From the NCBI RefSeq assembly GCF_030693775.1, contig NZ_JAUXZY010000004.1, forward strand, positions 682,001 through 746,000: a DNA stretch of 64,000 nucleotides, in the 5' to 3' direction. Source of the DNA: Polynucleobacter sp. GTDB taxonomy: Bacteria; Pseudomonadota; Gammaproteobacteria; Burkholderiales; Burkholderiaceae. The notes below the pieces were generated by a model. That model was not told where the DNA came from, did not search any database, and saw only the letters and a program-made list of their open reading frames with translations. Position 1 is the first letter of the stretch, and each line of letters opens with the position of its first letter. This document shows positions 52,984 through 63,121 of the stretch, piece by piece. The position numbers and the translations under genes were made by a program.

Positions 52984-53433
52984 TTACTGGAGATCGCCCC
53001 GCGCGATTCGGGCTTTTTGAATCTCCCACTCCCGCTCTTTGGTGGTGGCGCGCTTGTCGTGCTGCTTCTTGCCGCGCGCCAAGCCAATTTCACATTTGAC
53101 ATTGCCTTTGGAGAAATGCAGGTTCAATGGGACCAAAGTGAAGCCCTTTTGTTCCACTTTGCCAATCAATTTGCGGATTTCCACGGCATTTAGTAATAGC
53201 TTGCGGGTGCGGGTAGGGTCTGTGACCACATGGGTCGACGCAGAAATTAAGGGGGTAATGTGGGCGCCGATGAGGTATAGCTCTGCACTGCGGATGACAA
53301 CATACGCTTCTTTAATTTGGGCGCGCCCCGCCCGAATGGCTTTGACTTCCCAGCCCTGCAGTACGATGCCCGCCTCAAACCGTTCCTCGATAAAATAATC
53401 GAAGAAGGCTTTTTTGTTATCGACGATACTCAT
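52984..53433 (-). CDS. smpB: SsrA-binding protein SmpB
   Basis: SmpB brings tmRNA to stalled ribosomes for trans-translation. The 149 residues have the OB-type fold with [33 protein letters not shown] (described by its ends FIEERF and KEAYV), the [12 protein letters not shown] tmRNA/ribosome contact region and a basic C-terminal tail that acts in the decoding centre ([10 protein letters not shown]). It diverges from ratA across only 27 bp, so their promoters must overlap or lie within the neighbour coding sequence. Confidence 0.97.
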   Translation of the reverse strand: MSIVDNKKAFFDYFIEERFEAGIVLQGWEVKAIRAGRAQIKEAYVVIRSAELYLIGAHITPLISASTHVVTDPTRTRKLLLNAVEIRKLIGKVEQKGFTLVPLNLHFSKGNVKCEIGLARGKKQHDKRATTKEREWEIQKARIARGDLQ

Positions 53434-53460
53434 TGATTAATTTGCTCCACTAACCTGATT

Positions 53461-53889
53461 ATGGCAGACGTCCACAAGACCGTTTTAATTGGCCAATCGG
53501 CTGATCGCATGTACTCGCTCGTCACCGACGTGGCCCGCTATCCGGAGTTTTTGCCTTGGTGCGGCGGGGTGGAGATTTATGAGCAAACCGAAACGACCTT
53601 GGATGCTAAGATTAAGATCAAGTTCAAGGGCATTGAGCAGTTCTTTCATACGCGCAATACCAACACCCGGCCTACGCAAATTGATATGACCTTTGTTGAT
53701 GGCCCCTTTAAGCATTTTTCTGGCCAATGGCTCTTTATTCCCTTGCGGGAGGATGCCTGCAAAATCGACTTTAAGCTGCAATGGGAGTTTAAAAGCACGA
53801 TTTTGGATAAGGTCATCGGCCCCGTATTTAGCTACATTGCCGGTACTTTTGTGGACTGCTTTGTAAAGCGGGCCGAGGAAACCCCCTAA
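53461..53889 (+). CDS. ratA: RatA/PasT-type START-fold ubiquinone-binding protein
   Basis: This 142-residue polyketide-cyclase/START-like protein opens MADVHKTVLIGQSADRMYSLVTDVARYPEFLPWC, the classic start of the RatA (PasT/YfjG) group. The group has been linked to 70S ribosome association under stress and to coenzyme Q (COQ10-like) function; both remain debated. It is divergent from smpB and overlaps rnfH by one base (TAATG), the usual smpB-ratA-rnfH order. Confidence 0.93.
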   Translation: MADVHKTVLIGQSADRMYSLVTDVARYPEFLPWCGGVEIYEQTETTLDAKIKIKFKGIEQFFHTRNTNTRPTQIDMTFVDGPFKHFSGQWLFIPLREDACKIDFKLQWEFKSTILDKVIGPVFSYIAGTFVDCFVKRAEETP

Positions 53890-54224
53890 TGGAATTACTG
53901 ATCTGCGATGCTCGCGGGGATGAGCCTGTGCTTAGGCCTTTTACTCTGCAGGCGTGGGCGGGTCTGGTCCCAACGGTTGGCGAGGCGTTGGTGCAGGCCG
54001 GATTGGCGAGCGGGCCTGAGGACGTTGGATTTAGCCGTAAAGGGGCCTACGGCGTCTTTGGCAAGCGCAAGGAGTGGGACAGCCCAATTTACGATGGCGA
54101 CCGCCTAGAGCTCTATGCACCCCTGCAAATTGACCCTAAGACGGTCCGCCGCAAGCGGGCCAACCAAAATCGGGATGCCCACCTAAAGGCCGTCGCGGCT
54201 AAGCGCAAAGCCAGGAGGCTATAA
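53889..54224 (+). CDS. rnfH: RnfH family ubiquitin-like protein
   Basis: This 111-residue protein has the beta-grasp RnfH family signature, with VGFSRKGAYGVFGKRKEWDSP and YDGDRLELYAPLQIDPKTVRRKRA, followed by a Lys/Arg-rich tail. The family is a ThiS/MoaD-like relative without the C-terminal diglycine, and its biological role is unsettled. It follows ratA directly and precedes guaB by 26 nt. Confidence 0.93.
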   Translation: MELLICDARGDEPVLRPFTLQAWAGLVPTVGEALVQAGLASGPEDVGFSRKGAYGVFGKRKEWDSPIYDGDRLELYAPLQIDPKTVRRKRANQNRDAHLKAVAAKRKARRL

Positions 54225-54241
54225 TCGGTTTTTGCGACTAG

Positions 54242-55717
<1,476 letters not shown>

Positions 55718-55730
55718 ATGAGGATGGCCC

Positions 55731-57338
55731 GTGCACGATAAGATCCTCATTCTTGATTTTGGCTCCCAAGTCACTCAGCTGATCGCGCGTCGTGTACGCG
55801 AAGCAAAGGTGTATTCGGAGATTCATCCCTACGACTGCGACCCCGACTTTATTCGCCGCTTCATCCAAGAAGAAGGTGGCAAGGGCATTATTCTTTCTGG
55901 CGGCCCTAATTCAGTAACGCAGGGCGAGAGCCCACGAGCACCGCAAATCGTATTTGAACTGGGTGTTCCTGTTCTTGGTATTTGCTACGGCATGCAGACC
56001 ATGGCAACGCAGTTGGGCGGAGCCGTTGCTTCTGCTGAGACGCTTGGTAAAGCCCGCGAATTTGGCTACGCGGAAGTGCGTGCCCATGGCCATACCGAAT
56101 TACTCAAAGGCATTCAGGATTTTGCGACGACCCAAGGCCACGGCATCCTCAAGGTGTGGATGAGCCACGGCGATTCGGTAACGACTTTGCCCGATGGTTT
56201 CAAACTGATGGCATCGACTGACTCTTGCCCGATTGCGGGCATGGCGGATGAGGCTCGGCGTTTCTATGCATTCCAGTTTCATCCGGAGGTAACCCATACC
56301 CTGCAAGGGCCGGCCATATTAGATCGCTTTGTGCGCACAATTTGCGCTTGCCGTGGCGACTGGGTCATGGGCGATTACATTAGTGAAGCCGTAGCGCGCA
56401 TTCAGGAGCAGGTCGGTAGCGATGAAGTGATCCTAGGCTTATCGGGCGGCGTGGACTCTAGCGTAGCTGCCGCATTAATCCACCGCGCCATTGGCAAACA
56501 ACTGACCTGCGTCTTTGTTGACCATGGTCTCTTGCGCCTCAATGAGGGCGCGATGGTCATGGAGATGTTTGCCCGCAATCTTGGAGTTAAAGTCATTAGG
56601 GTCGATGCCGAACACGACTTTATGTCGAAATTGGCTGGTGTCAGTGATCCGGAAGCCAAGCGCAAAATTATTGGTAAAGAGTTTGTCGAAGTCTTCCAGA
56701 CGGAGTCGGCCAAAATTAAGAATGCCAAATGGCTTGCCCAAGGAACAATTTACCCCGATGTGATTGAGTCTGCCGGTAAAGGTAAAAAGGGCGCGCATAC
56801 GATTAAGAGCCACCACAATGTTGGCGGATTGCCGGATGACATGCATTTGCAATTGCTTGAGCCCTTGCGGGAGCTGTTTAAAGATGAAGTGCGTGAGTTG
56901 GGCGTTGCCCTAGGCTTACCGCGTGAAATGGTCTATCGCCATCCTTTCCCGGGGCCTGGTTTGGGTGTGCGGATCTTGGGTGAAGTAAAGCAAGAGTTTG
57001 CTGATTTACTGCGCCGTGCCGATGCCATTTTTATTGAAGAGCTACGTAATACGATCGATGAAGCGAGCGGCCAGTCATGGTATGAGCTCACTAGCCAAGC
57101 ATTTGCTGTTTTCTTGCCTGTGAAGTCGGTTGGCGTGATGGGCGATGGGCGTACCTATGAATACGTGGTTGCCTTGCGCGCCGTGCAGACCCAAGACTTT
57201 ATGACGGCCCACTGGGCGCACCTGCCGCATGAGTTACTGGGCAAGGTATCGAATCGCATCATCAATGAAGTCCGCGGCATCAACCGAGTCGTCTTTGACA
57301 TCAGCGGCAAGCCCCCTTCGACGATCGAGTGGGAGTAG
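55731..57338 (+). CDS. guaA: GMP synthase, glutamine-hydrolysing
   Basis: GuaA aminates XMP to GMP. The start is GTG 55731. The 535 residues combine a class I glutamine amidotransferase domain (1-200, with Cys85 in GICYGMQ and the His/Glu pair in FQFHPEVTH), an ATP-PPase domain with the P-loop [10 protein letters not shown] (about 232-241) and the C-terminal dimerization domain ending PPSTIEWE. An anaerobic sulfatase maturase begins 6 nt downstream. Confidence 0.98.
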   Translation: MHDKILILDFGSQVTQLIARRVREAKVYSEIHPYDCDPDFIRRFIQEEGGKGIILSGGPNSVTQGESPRAPQIVFELGVPVLGICYGMQTMATQLGGAVASAETLGKAREFGYAEVRAHGHTELLKGIQDFATTQGHGILKVWMSHGDSVTTLPDGFKLMASTDSCPIAGMADEARRFYAFQFHPEVTHTLQGPAILDRFVRTICACRGDWVMGDYISEAVARIQEQVGSDEVILGLSGGVDSSVAAALIHRAIGKQLTCVFVDHGLLRLNEGAMVMEMFARNLGVKVIRVDAEHDFMSKLAGVSDPEAKRKIIGKEFVEVFQTESAKIKNAKWLAQGTIYPDVIESAGKGKKGAHTIKSHHNVGGLPDDMHLQLLEPLRELFKDEVRELGVALGLPREMVYRHPFPGPGLGVRILGEVKQEFADLLRRADAIFIEELRNTIDEASGQSWYELTSQAFAVFLPVKSVGVMGDGRTYEYVVALRAVQTQDFMTAHWAHLPHELLGKVSNRIINEVRGINRVVFDISGKPPSTIEWE

Positions 57339-57344
57339 TCGGTT

Positions 57345-58610
57345 TTGGGTGACCGGGCGCTGGAGCCGAAGCTAAACCTCCCTGCATTGCCAGCGGGTCG
57401 ACACTATCGCTTTCATGCGATGAATAAACCTTCTGGTGCTGAGTGCAATATCGATTGCGATTACTGCTTTTATTTGCACAAGACTGACTTACTCAAACAC
57501 GACGAACATGCGCGGATGAATGATTCGCAGCTCGAGCAACATATTCGGCAATATATAGAAGCGCAAACCGGTGAGCAGGTGGTCTTCTCATGGCAGGGTG
57601 GAGAGCCTACTTTAATGGGCTTGCCATTTTATGAGCGCGTCGTAGAGCTGCAGGCCAAGTATGCCAAGCCAGGGCAGCGGATTGAGAATGATCTGCAAAC
57701 CAACGGTATTGCGCTTGACGATGAATGGGTTGCGTTTTTAAAAAAGCACGGCTTTCATGTGGGCTTATCGATTGATGGCCCCAGGGAACTGCACGATTAC
57801 TACCGTAAAACCCGGAACGGCAAGCCTACCTTTGACTATGTCTTGAGCGCCGCTCAAAAGCTGGCTAAGGCCGAGGTGCCATTTGCTGCTTTATGTGTTG
57901 TGAATCGCCAAAATGCCAAACAGCCCGAAGCGGTTTATCGCTTCTTGACAGAAGAACTTGGCACCTGGCGAATTCAATTTAATCCGGCAGTAGAACCGCG
58001 CAGCTTTAAGCAGAGCGCCCCAGGCAAGATGGATTTTTCCTCTGCGCCAATTCAAGACTCGGAGCGAGCCAAGCCAGGCCACCCCCTCTCGGTTGTTACA
58101 GATTGGTCGGTTGATCCCGATGATTACGGCCATTTTTTATCGGTCGTCTGGGATGAATGGCTGAAAAAAGACTTTGGCCGTATTCATGTCAATTTATTTG
58201 AAACCGCCATTGCCCAAGCAGCCGGGCTACCAGCTCAAACCTGTACGCAAGCAGAGTTCTGTGGCAAGGGATTGGCGGTGGAGCACGATGGTGAAGTCTA
58301 CTCATGTGATCACTTTGTCTACCCAGAATATCGATTAGGAAATATTGCAGAGACGCACTTAGGGGATATGGCGTTTTCTGCCGAACAAGAAAAGTTCGGT
58401 ATGGATAAGCGCGACACCTTACCCAAGCAATGCCGTCAGTGCGATTACCTACAGCTTTGCTGGGGCGAGTGCCCCAAAAATCGCCTGATCAAAACCAAAG
58501 ATGGCGAAACGCAATTAAATTACTTGTGCTCTGGCCTGTATCGCTTCTATGAGCACATCGGGCCCGATGTGATCCGCATCTTGAGGCACTTGGGGCGCCT
58601 ACCCCAGTAA
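57345..58610 (+). CDS. Anaerobic sulfatase-maturating radical SAM enzyme
   Basis: This 421-residue anSME converts the active-site Ser or Cys of sulfatases to formylglycine with S-adenosylmethionine. The TTG start at 57345 is 6 nt past guaA; an ATG at 57420 lies too close to the cluster motif to be convincing. The radical-SAM cluster is Cys34, Cys38 and Cys41 in CNIDCDYC. FSWQGGEPTL and the SIDGP motif follow. The C-terminal SPASM-type region has Cys pairs in CTQAEFCGKG, EVYSCDHFVYPE and QCRQCDYLQLCWGECPKNR for two more clusters. Its target is probably the serine-type sulfatase at 59705-61249. Confidence 0.93.
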   Translation: MGDRALEPKLNLPALPAGRHYRFHAMNKPSGAECNIDCDYCFYLHKTDLLKHDEHARMNDSQLEQHIRQYIEAQTGEQVVFSWQGGEPTLMGLPFYERVVELQAKYAKPGQRIENDLQTNGIALDDEWVAFLKKHGFHVGLSIDGPRELHDYYRKTRNGKPTFDYVLSAAQKLAKAEVPFAALCVVNRQNAKQPEAVYRFLTEELGTWRIQFNPAVEPRSFKQSAPGKMDFSSAPIQDSERAKPGHPLSVVTDWSVDPDDYGHFLSVVWDEWLKKDFGRIHVNLFETAIAQAAGLPAQTCTQAEFCGKGLAVEHDGEVYSCDHFVYPEYRLGNIAETHLGDMAFSAEQEKFGMDKRDTLPKQCRQCDYLQLCWGECPKNRLIKTKDGETQLNYLCSGLYRFYEHIGPDVIRILRHLGRLPQ

Positions 58611-58633
58611 ATTTCTTTTCAGATCTACGTTAT

Positions 58634-59614
58634 TTATTTTGTCTGGATCGCCGGGTAAATCGTACGCCAGTCTTTTTTCATATCCACTACGAGCCAATTA
58701 TTTTTTGGGGCTAGATCTAGTGCGGTATTGAGCTTGCCAATTGCCGATTGGCGATCGTAGGCAACTTCCCTTGTGCCATCCGTATGATGAATAACTCCAC
58801 CCAAGCGTGGCCCTGGAGTGCCAGTAGTCCATAGCAACATGTCTTGGTCGCCATCGGAATTGCCAAAAGCAATCACAGGTCGCTTGCCAATCTGGTGTTG
58901 AATAGCGAGTGGTTTATTTGGACCATCATTAATCCATTCAATTTCTGGCAGACCAATAATGCGGTATTGGTCATTTATATTGACAAACTTTGATTTAATC
59001 GCGCTACCAATAATGCGTTCCGGCGGAATGCCATAAGCCTGTTGTGTCCACGGACGCATGAACTCTGTGCCGCCACCAGAGACGATGTAATTGGTATAGC
59101 CATTGGATTTGAGGTAGGCCAATAATTCGAGCATAGGCTGATAGACCATCTCGGTATAGGGTCGATTGGTCACGGGATGGCGTGCGGTCTTCAGCCACTC
59201 ACTAACGATTGCCTGAAATGCTTCGGTACTCATGCCGGCATGCGTTGCTGCAATCAGTTCAAATAATCCTTTTTGCCCGCTAGCCTTGATCGCTTGAATA
59301 TCATTTTCTAATACGGCTTTAAATGGCTGCTGCGTTCTCCATTGGGGGTTTTGTGCAGCCAGTGCTTTAATTCGGTCGATCGTGAAGGCAATCTGAACAT
59401 AAATGGGCTGCTCACTCCAAAGGGTGCCGTCATTATCAAACACCGCAATGCGCTCTTCTGGCGGAATAAATTGACTTGACCCAGGTTTGGTCGTTTCTTG
59501 AAGAAAGCGAATGATGGCTTTTTTACTGGGACCATCATTCCAGGCTGGCAGGGGGTCTTGGGCTAACGCGCTGCCTGAGAAAATAAAAATCAGACTGACG
59601 AAAAACAGTTTCAT
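58634..59614 (-). CDS. Exported HAD-superfamily hydrolase
   Basis: This 326-residue protein has a signal peptide ending SALA (residue 18) and a haloacid-dehalogenase core. Motif 1 is FDNDGTLW (Asp60 nucleophile, Asp62 acid/base). YIVSGGGTEFM carries motif 2 and GNSDGDQDML motif 4. It is most likely a periplasmic phosphatase; the substrate is unknown. Its location 90 bp downstream of an exported sulfatase, with a terminator between, suggests release of sulfate and phosphate from the same class of external organic compounds. Confidence 0.85.
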   Translation of the reverse strand: MKLFFVSLIFIFSGSALAQDPLPAWNDGPSKKAIIRFLQETTKPGSSQFIPPEERIAVFDNDGTLWSEQPIYVQIAFTIDRIKALAAQNPQWRTQQPFKAVLENDIQAIKASGQKGLFELIAATHAGMSTEAFQAIVSEWLKTARHPVTNRPYTEMVYQPMLELLAYLKSNGYTNYIVSGGGTEFMRPWTQQAYGIPPERIIGSAIKSKFVNINDQYRIIGLPEIEWINDGPNKPLAIQHQIGKRPVIAFGNSDGDQDMLLWTTGTPGPRLGGVIHHTDGTREVAYDRQSAIGKLNTALDLAPKNNWLVVDMKKDWRTIYPAIQTK

Positions 59615-59648
59615 CTTGAGTAAATTGTATTAAATGAGAAGTGAGTAC

Positions 59649-59680
59649 AAAAAAAATCTGCTACCAAACGGGCAGCAGAT
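59649..59680 (-). terminator. Rho-independent terminator after the sulfatase gene
   Basis: On the minus strand ATCTGCTGCC (59680-59671) pairs with GGTAGCAGAT (59665-59656) with one G-T pair over a 5-base loop, followed by eight T. It is strong and separates the sulfatase transcript from the HAD gene, except for readthrough. Confidence 0.9.
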
Positions 59681-59704
59681 CTAATTTTAGAGCGATTGGG
59701 TAGC

Positions 59705-61249
59705 TTATTTACTTTGTGATTGGGTTACCGCCTCCATCACCCGATCTAAGTTGAAGCTACCAGGCTTTTGGCGCGGCGGAAACTCTTTAAAGCTCTGCAA
59801 CCATTTGCCGACATACGCACCTGCCGGGGCAATCATGAACATGCGATCGAGGTACCAGCGCTGGTAACCCATGGCGTGTTCTTGCTGAGCCCGCTCAAAC
59901 GGATCCATGCGAAGGTTAGTTAAGGCGGGGGCACGCAATACAGTAAATGGCTTTTGCCATACCTCAAGACCCTCCGCCTCTTGCTTCATGAAGGTGAGTT
60001 TCCAGTTGTCATAGCGTAATGCGGCAACGCTGCCATCGTCCGTCCAGTAGATAAACTCGCGACGTGGCCACTCTTTGGCCTCACCCTTGAAGGAGGGCAG
60101 TAGGTCATAGCCATCTAAATGCACTTTATAGGACCTGTTGCCAGCCTTACGGCCTTTGAGAAGATCCTGTTTTACCGTTTTATCACCAGCAGCGGAGAGC
60201 AGGGTAGGTAGCATATCCTCGTGCGCCGCAATATCGTTAACCACTGTGCCGGGCTTAATCACGCCGGGCCATTTGATCATGGCTGGAACACGATAGCCGC
60301 CTTCCCAGTTAGTATTTTTCTCGCCGCGGAACATGGTGGTACCGCCATCGGGCCAGGTGAATGTTTCAGCGCCGTTATCCGTGGAATACATGATGATGGT
60401 GTTTTCATCGATGCCGAGCTCTTTTAACTTGGCAAGCAATGTACCGACGTGCCCGTCATGTTCAACCATGCCATCGGCATAGACGCCGAGACCGGTTTTG
60501 CCACGGGATGCTTCTTTTAGGTGGGTAAAGATGTGCATGCGGGTGGAGTTCCACCAAATAAAGAAGGGCTTATCTTCTTTTTTAGCGCGCTCCATAAAGT
60601 CAAGCGTCTTCACCATCACTTCATCATCAATGGTCTCCATGCGCTTGCGCGTGAGGGGGCCGGTGTCATTAATTTTACCGTCCGCAAAACTATGAATTAC
60701 GCCGCGTGGACCAAATTTCTTTTTGAATTCTGGGTTCTTGGGGTAATCGACGTTTTCTGGCTCTTCTTCTGCGTTGAGGTGATAGAGGTTGCCAAAAAAT
60801 TCATCAAAGCCATGCGCCGTTGGTAGCATGTCATCGCGATCGCCCAAATGGTTTTTGCCGAACTGACCGGTTTTATATCCACGCGCTTTTAAAAGAGTTG
60901 CGAGAGTGGGGTCTTCCTTGCGCATGCCTTCGGGTGTCCCGGGCAGGCCTACTTTAGTCAGGCCCGTACGAATGGGAGACTGGCCGGTAATAAATGCAGC
61001 GCGACCAGCGGTACTACTTTGTTGCCCATACCAATCCGTAAATAGAGCCCCTTGTTTCGCGATGCTATCGATGTTCGGTGTCTTGTAGCCCATCATGCCT
61101 TGGTTGTAGGCGCTGATGTTGAACTGGCCGATGTCGTCGCCCCACAAAATTAAAATGTTGGGCGCTTTTTGTGCCAAGGCATTAGATGAGAGCAGGGCGC
61201 CTGCCGTCATGGCAAGGGCAAGGGAGGTTTTTTTCAGTTTCAAGGGCAT
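59705..61249 (-). CDS. Exported serine-type arylsulfatase
   Basis: This 514-residue sulfatase has a signal peptide ending SNALA (about 26). The catalytic motif (C/S)-x-(P/A)-x-R reads Ser79-Thr-Ala-Gly-Arg83, so the residue matured to formylglycine is Ser, not Cys. Metal ligands Asp38 and Asp39 are in LWGDDIG, and YSTDNGAE and MIKWPGVIKPGT are typical of the family. It should be activated by the radical-SAM maturase at 57345-58610 before export and hydrolyse sulfate esters in the periplasm. The substrate is unknown. A palindrome lies 33-46 nt upstream of the start. Confidence 0.92.
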   Translation of the reverse strand: MPLKLKKTSLALAMTAGALLSSNALAQKAPNILILWGDDIGQFNISAYNQGMMGYKTPNIDSIAKQGALFTDWYGQQSSTAGRAAFITGQSPIRTGLTKVGLPGTPEGMRKEDPTLATLLKARGYKTGQFGKNHLGDRDDMLPTAHGFDEFFGNLYHLNAEEEPENVDYPKNPEFKKKFGPRGVIHSFADGKINDTGPLTRKRMETIDDEVMVKTLDFMERAKKEDKPFFIWWNSTRMHIFTHLKEASRGKTGLGVYADGMVEHDGHVGTLLAKLKELGIDENTIIMYSTDNGAETFTWPDGGTTMFRGEKNTNWEGGYRVPAMIKWPGVIKPGTVVNDIAAHEDMLPTLLSAAGDKTVKQDLLKGRKAGNRSYKVHLDGYDLLPSFKGEAKEWPRREFIYWTDDGSVAALRYDNWKLTFMKQEAEGLEVWQKPFTVLRAPALTNLRMDPFERAQQEHAMGYQRWYLDRMFMIAPAGAYVGKWLQSFKEFPPRQKPGSFNLDRVMEAVTQSQSK

Positions 61250-61648
61250 GGAAATCTCAAGTTGCGGTACATATAAATGAAGTTCCTATAGGAACATAAA
61301 CTCCATTCTATTTATATTAGCTCTAAGGCGAATATGCTGCTGTTGGCCAAATAATGGTGAGGGGTTTTTGTTGGAATAATCAGGACTACTTTGAGCCGTT
61401 ATTTTCATTTGAGTCTAGTCGCCTACCCTTCACTTTACTGATAACCCGGTTTTGCTAAGGTACTGATTTTTATGAGAATTAGGCTGTTACAATGCGTTAA
61501 CCACTATTTTTTGAAGCAAATCAAATTCGCATAAAACATGCCCCCTTTTAAAATAAGTGTTTGATTTAATTGATTTTATGGACCTGCCATAGAGAACCGG
61601 ACTGCATTTGAGGGGCGGTTTTAGAGTAATTGCATCTGTGTAAAGTAA
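61250..61648. other. Divergent intergenic region, 399 bp
   Basis: This is the longest gap in the window, AT-rich, between the divergent sulfatase and lipoprotein genes. It contains a perfect 14-bp palindrome at 61282-61295 and a TACAAT at 61488-61493, for which I see no matching -35. A minus-strand open frame extending into it from 62125 is a shadow of the lipoprotein gene. No RNA gene is recognised. Confidence 0.6.
61282..61295. promoter_or_regulatory. Perfect palindrome upstream of the sulfatase gene
   Basis: GTTCCTATAGGAAC is its own reverse complement. It lies 33-46 nt upstream of the sulfatase ATG, a usual place for a repressor or activator site. No known regulator is recognised from the sequence. 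Confidence 0.4.
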
Positions 61649-61666
61649 ATGAGAGAGCAAAGCAAT

Positions 61667-62368
61667 ATGCAAAAAACCCGCCGACTTTTTATTGCTGCTT
61701 CGGCCATAGCGCCGATTGGGTGCAGCATCCCCATTTCCCGTGACCACGGTATTCCGGTAGCAGCGCCAATGCCGATGCCACTCGTGCGTTTGCCACAGAT
61801 TGGGCAGGAATGGCGCTACCTTGAGCGTGATTTCTTCAGCGGCCAAACTCGTGGCGTCGTAGTAGAAAAAATTAGCAGCATAGGAAAGACCATCACAGTA
61901 AGTCGCTCGGATGAGTATGGCTCGCCATTGCCCAGTGAAATTCAGGGGCCGCATGGCATGGTGATTACTGATCCCCATTGGGGCAAGGTGCTGAATTTCA
62001 ATCCAGCGATTCCATTGTGGCCCGAAAAAATGAGTAGCAGCTGGAATAAAGAAGTATTTTCTAAGTACAGCATCAGCGGGTATCCGCAAAATAAAAACGA
62101 TTGGCAGCTCTATATGAGTGCCCACGGTTGGGAAAAAATTACCGTACCGGCGGGGGATTTTATTGCGTTACGTTTTCAGAATCTCATCAACTTTGAGAAT
62201 AATGATCCGAATATAATCAACTCCATTCGCCGCGAAACTATCTGGTTTGCGCCGCAAATTGGGCGCTGGGTTGCGCGCGAATCTTCTGGTTCATTCCAAA
62301 TTCAAGGTCAAATTGGCGCAGTCTTGCTAGAAAACAGCACAAAGTGGGAATTACTTTCGTGGGCCTGA
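61667..62368 (+). CDS. Probable lipoprotein, first of a tandem paralogous pair
   Basis: I start this at ATG 61667 (the frame opens at 61649 with six extra residues), giving 233 residues. The N-terminus is a basic, hydrophobic signal, RRLFIAASAIAPIGCS; Cys19 is a possible lipid-attachment site although the lipobox is imperfect (Pro at -3). The mature part has no named domain that I know. It shares IGQ-W-Y, LP-EIQ-P-GM, DP-W, PLWPEK, AGDF-AL and R-E-WFAP-GRW-RE with the next protein, so the two are paralogues. Neighbouring queE/queD do not explain its role. Confidence 0.75.
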   Translation: MQKTRRLFIAASAIAPIGCSIPISRDHGIPVAAPMPMPLVRLPQIGQEWRYLERDFFSGQTRGVVVEKISSIGKTITVSRSDEYGSPLPSEIQGPHGMVITDPHWGKVLNFNPAIPLWPEKMSSSWNKEVFSKYSISGYPQNKNDWQLYMSAHGWEKITVPAGDFIALRFQNLINFENNDPNIINSIRRETIWFAPQIGRWVARESSGSFQIQGQIGAVLLENSTKWELLSWA

Positions 62369-62377
62369 TTTAAGTCG

Positions 62378-63112
62378 ATGTCACTCTTATCCTTGTCTCT
62401 TTTGCAGCGTGCTCTGAAATGCATGGCATTGCTGAGTGCGCTACTGCTTACCGCGTGCTTAGGCTCGGTTTCGCACATCCCTAAGACCCCTATAACAGCG
62501 CCCATAACCATTCCTGCAGTACGTGCTCCGGCAATAGGGCAGCAATGGGTATACGAGGTTCGCAATTACTTTAATGGCGAGTTGCTTGATGTGGTGACCG
62601 AGACTGTGGTCGAGATCGGTCCTAAGGTGCGGATTGCACGCCAAGGTCAAAAATTAGGCCCGTTACCAGATGAAATCCAGGAGCCCTGGGGCATGAACTT
62701 GCAGGATCCCAACTGGACACCGCCCCAGCGCTTTATAAAGCCTGTACCGCTATGGCCTGAAAAGCTGGTACCAGGGTGGTCTGGCTTTTATCGAACTCGT
62801 TATCAAGTAGTCGGGTTTCCAGATAATGATTTTTATTGGGGTCTGAATATTGATGCCAAAGCGTGGAACCGTGTAAAGACCCAGGCGGGTGAATTTGATG
62901 CTTTGCATTATGTCAACACGGCTGATTTTTTTGAGAGCGACGATTGGTTCCGAATAGCCAGTAATCGCCGCGAAAATGCGTGGTTTGCACCGGAGGTTGG
63001 ACGTTGGGTCGTGCGCGAACGGTTTGGTGAATACCTTTGGCTTGGTATGCGTGGATGGTCGGAGTCCATCAAAGAGGACTACTTGCGCTGGGAGCTAGTC
63101 TCATGGAAGTGA
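62378..63112 (+). CDS. Probable lipoprotein, second of a tandem paralogous pair
   Basis: This encodes 244 residues with a clear lipoprotein signal peptide: LLSALLLTAC with a canonical lipobox L-T-A-C (Cys27). The body resembles the preceding protein along its length (IGQQWVYEVRNYFNGEL, GPLPDEIQEPWGMNLQDPNW, PLWPEKLVPGW, RRENAWFAPEVGRWVVRE), with many Trp and aromatic residues suggesting a beta-rich binding fold. Family and function are unknown to me. It begins 9 nt after the previous gene and ends 9 nt before queE, so all four genes could share a transcript. Confidence 0.8.
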   Translation: MSLLSLSLLQRALKCMALLSALLLTACLGSVSHIPKTPITAPITIPAVRAPAIGQQWVYEVRNYFNGELLDVVTETVVEIGPKVRIARQGQKLGPLPDEIQEPWGMNLQDPNWTPPQRFIKPVPLWPEKLVPGWSGFYRTRYQVVGFPDNDFYWGLNIDAKAWNRVKTQAGEFDALHYVNTADFFESDDWFRIASNRRENAWFAPEVGRWVVRERFGEYLWLGMRGWSESIKEDYLRWELVSWK

Positions 63113-63121
63113 TCAAAACCA

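Noticed and set aside
61281-61296. Recombinase (FRT-like) site
   Set aside because: It resembles part of the FLP core by chance; there is no second arm, spacer or recombinase gene.
61487-62125. Minus-strand 212-codon open frame opposite the first lipoprotein
   Set aside because: No signal, domain or ribosome binding site; overlaps a plus-strand gene supported by its paralogue.
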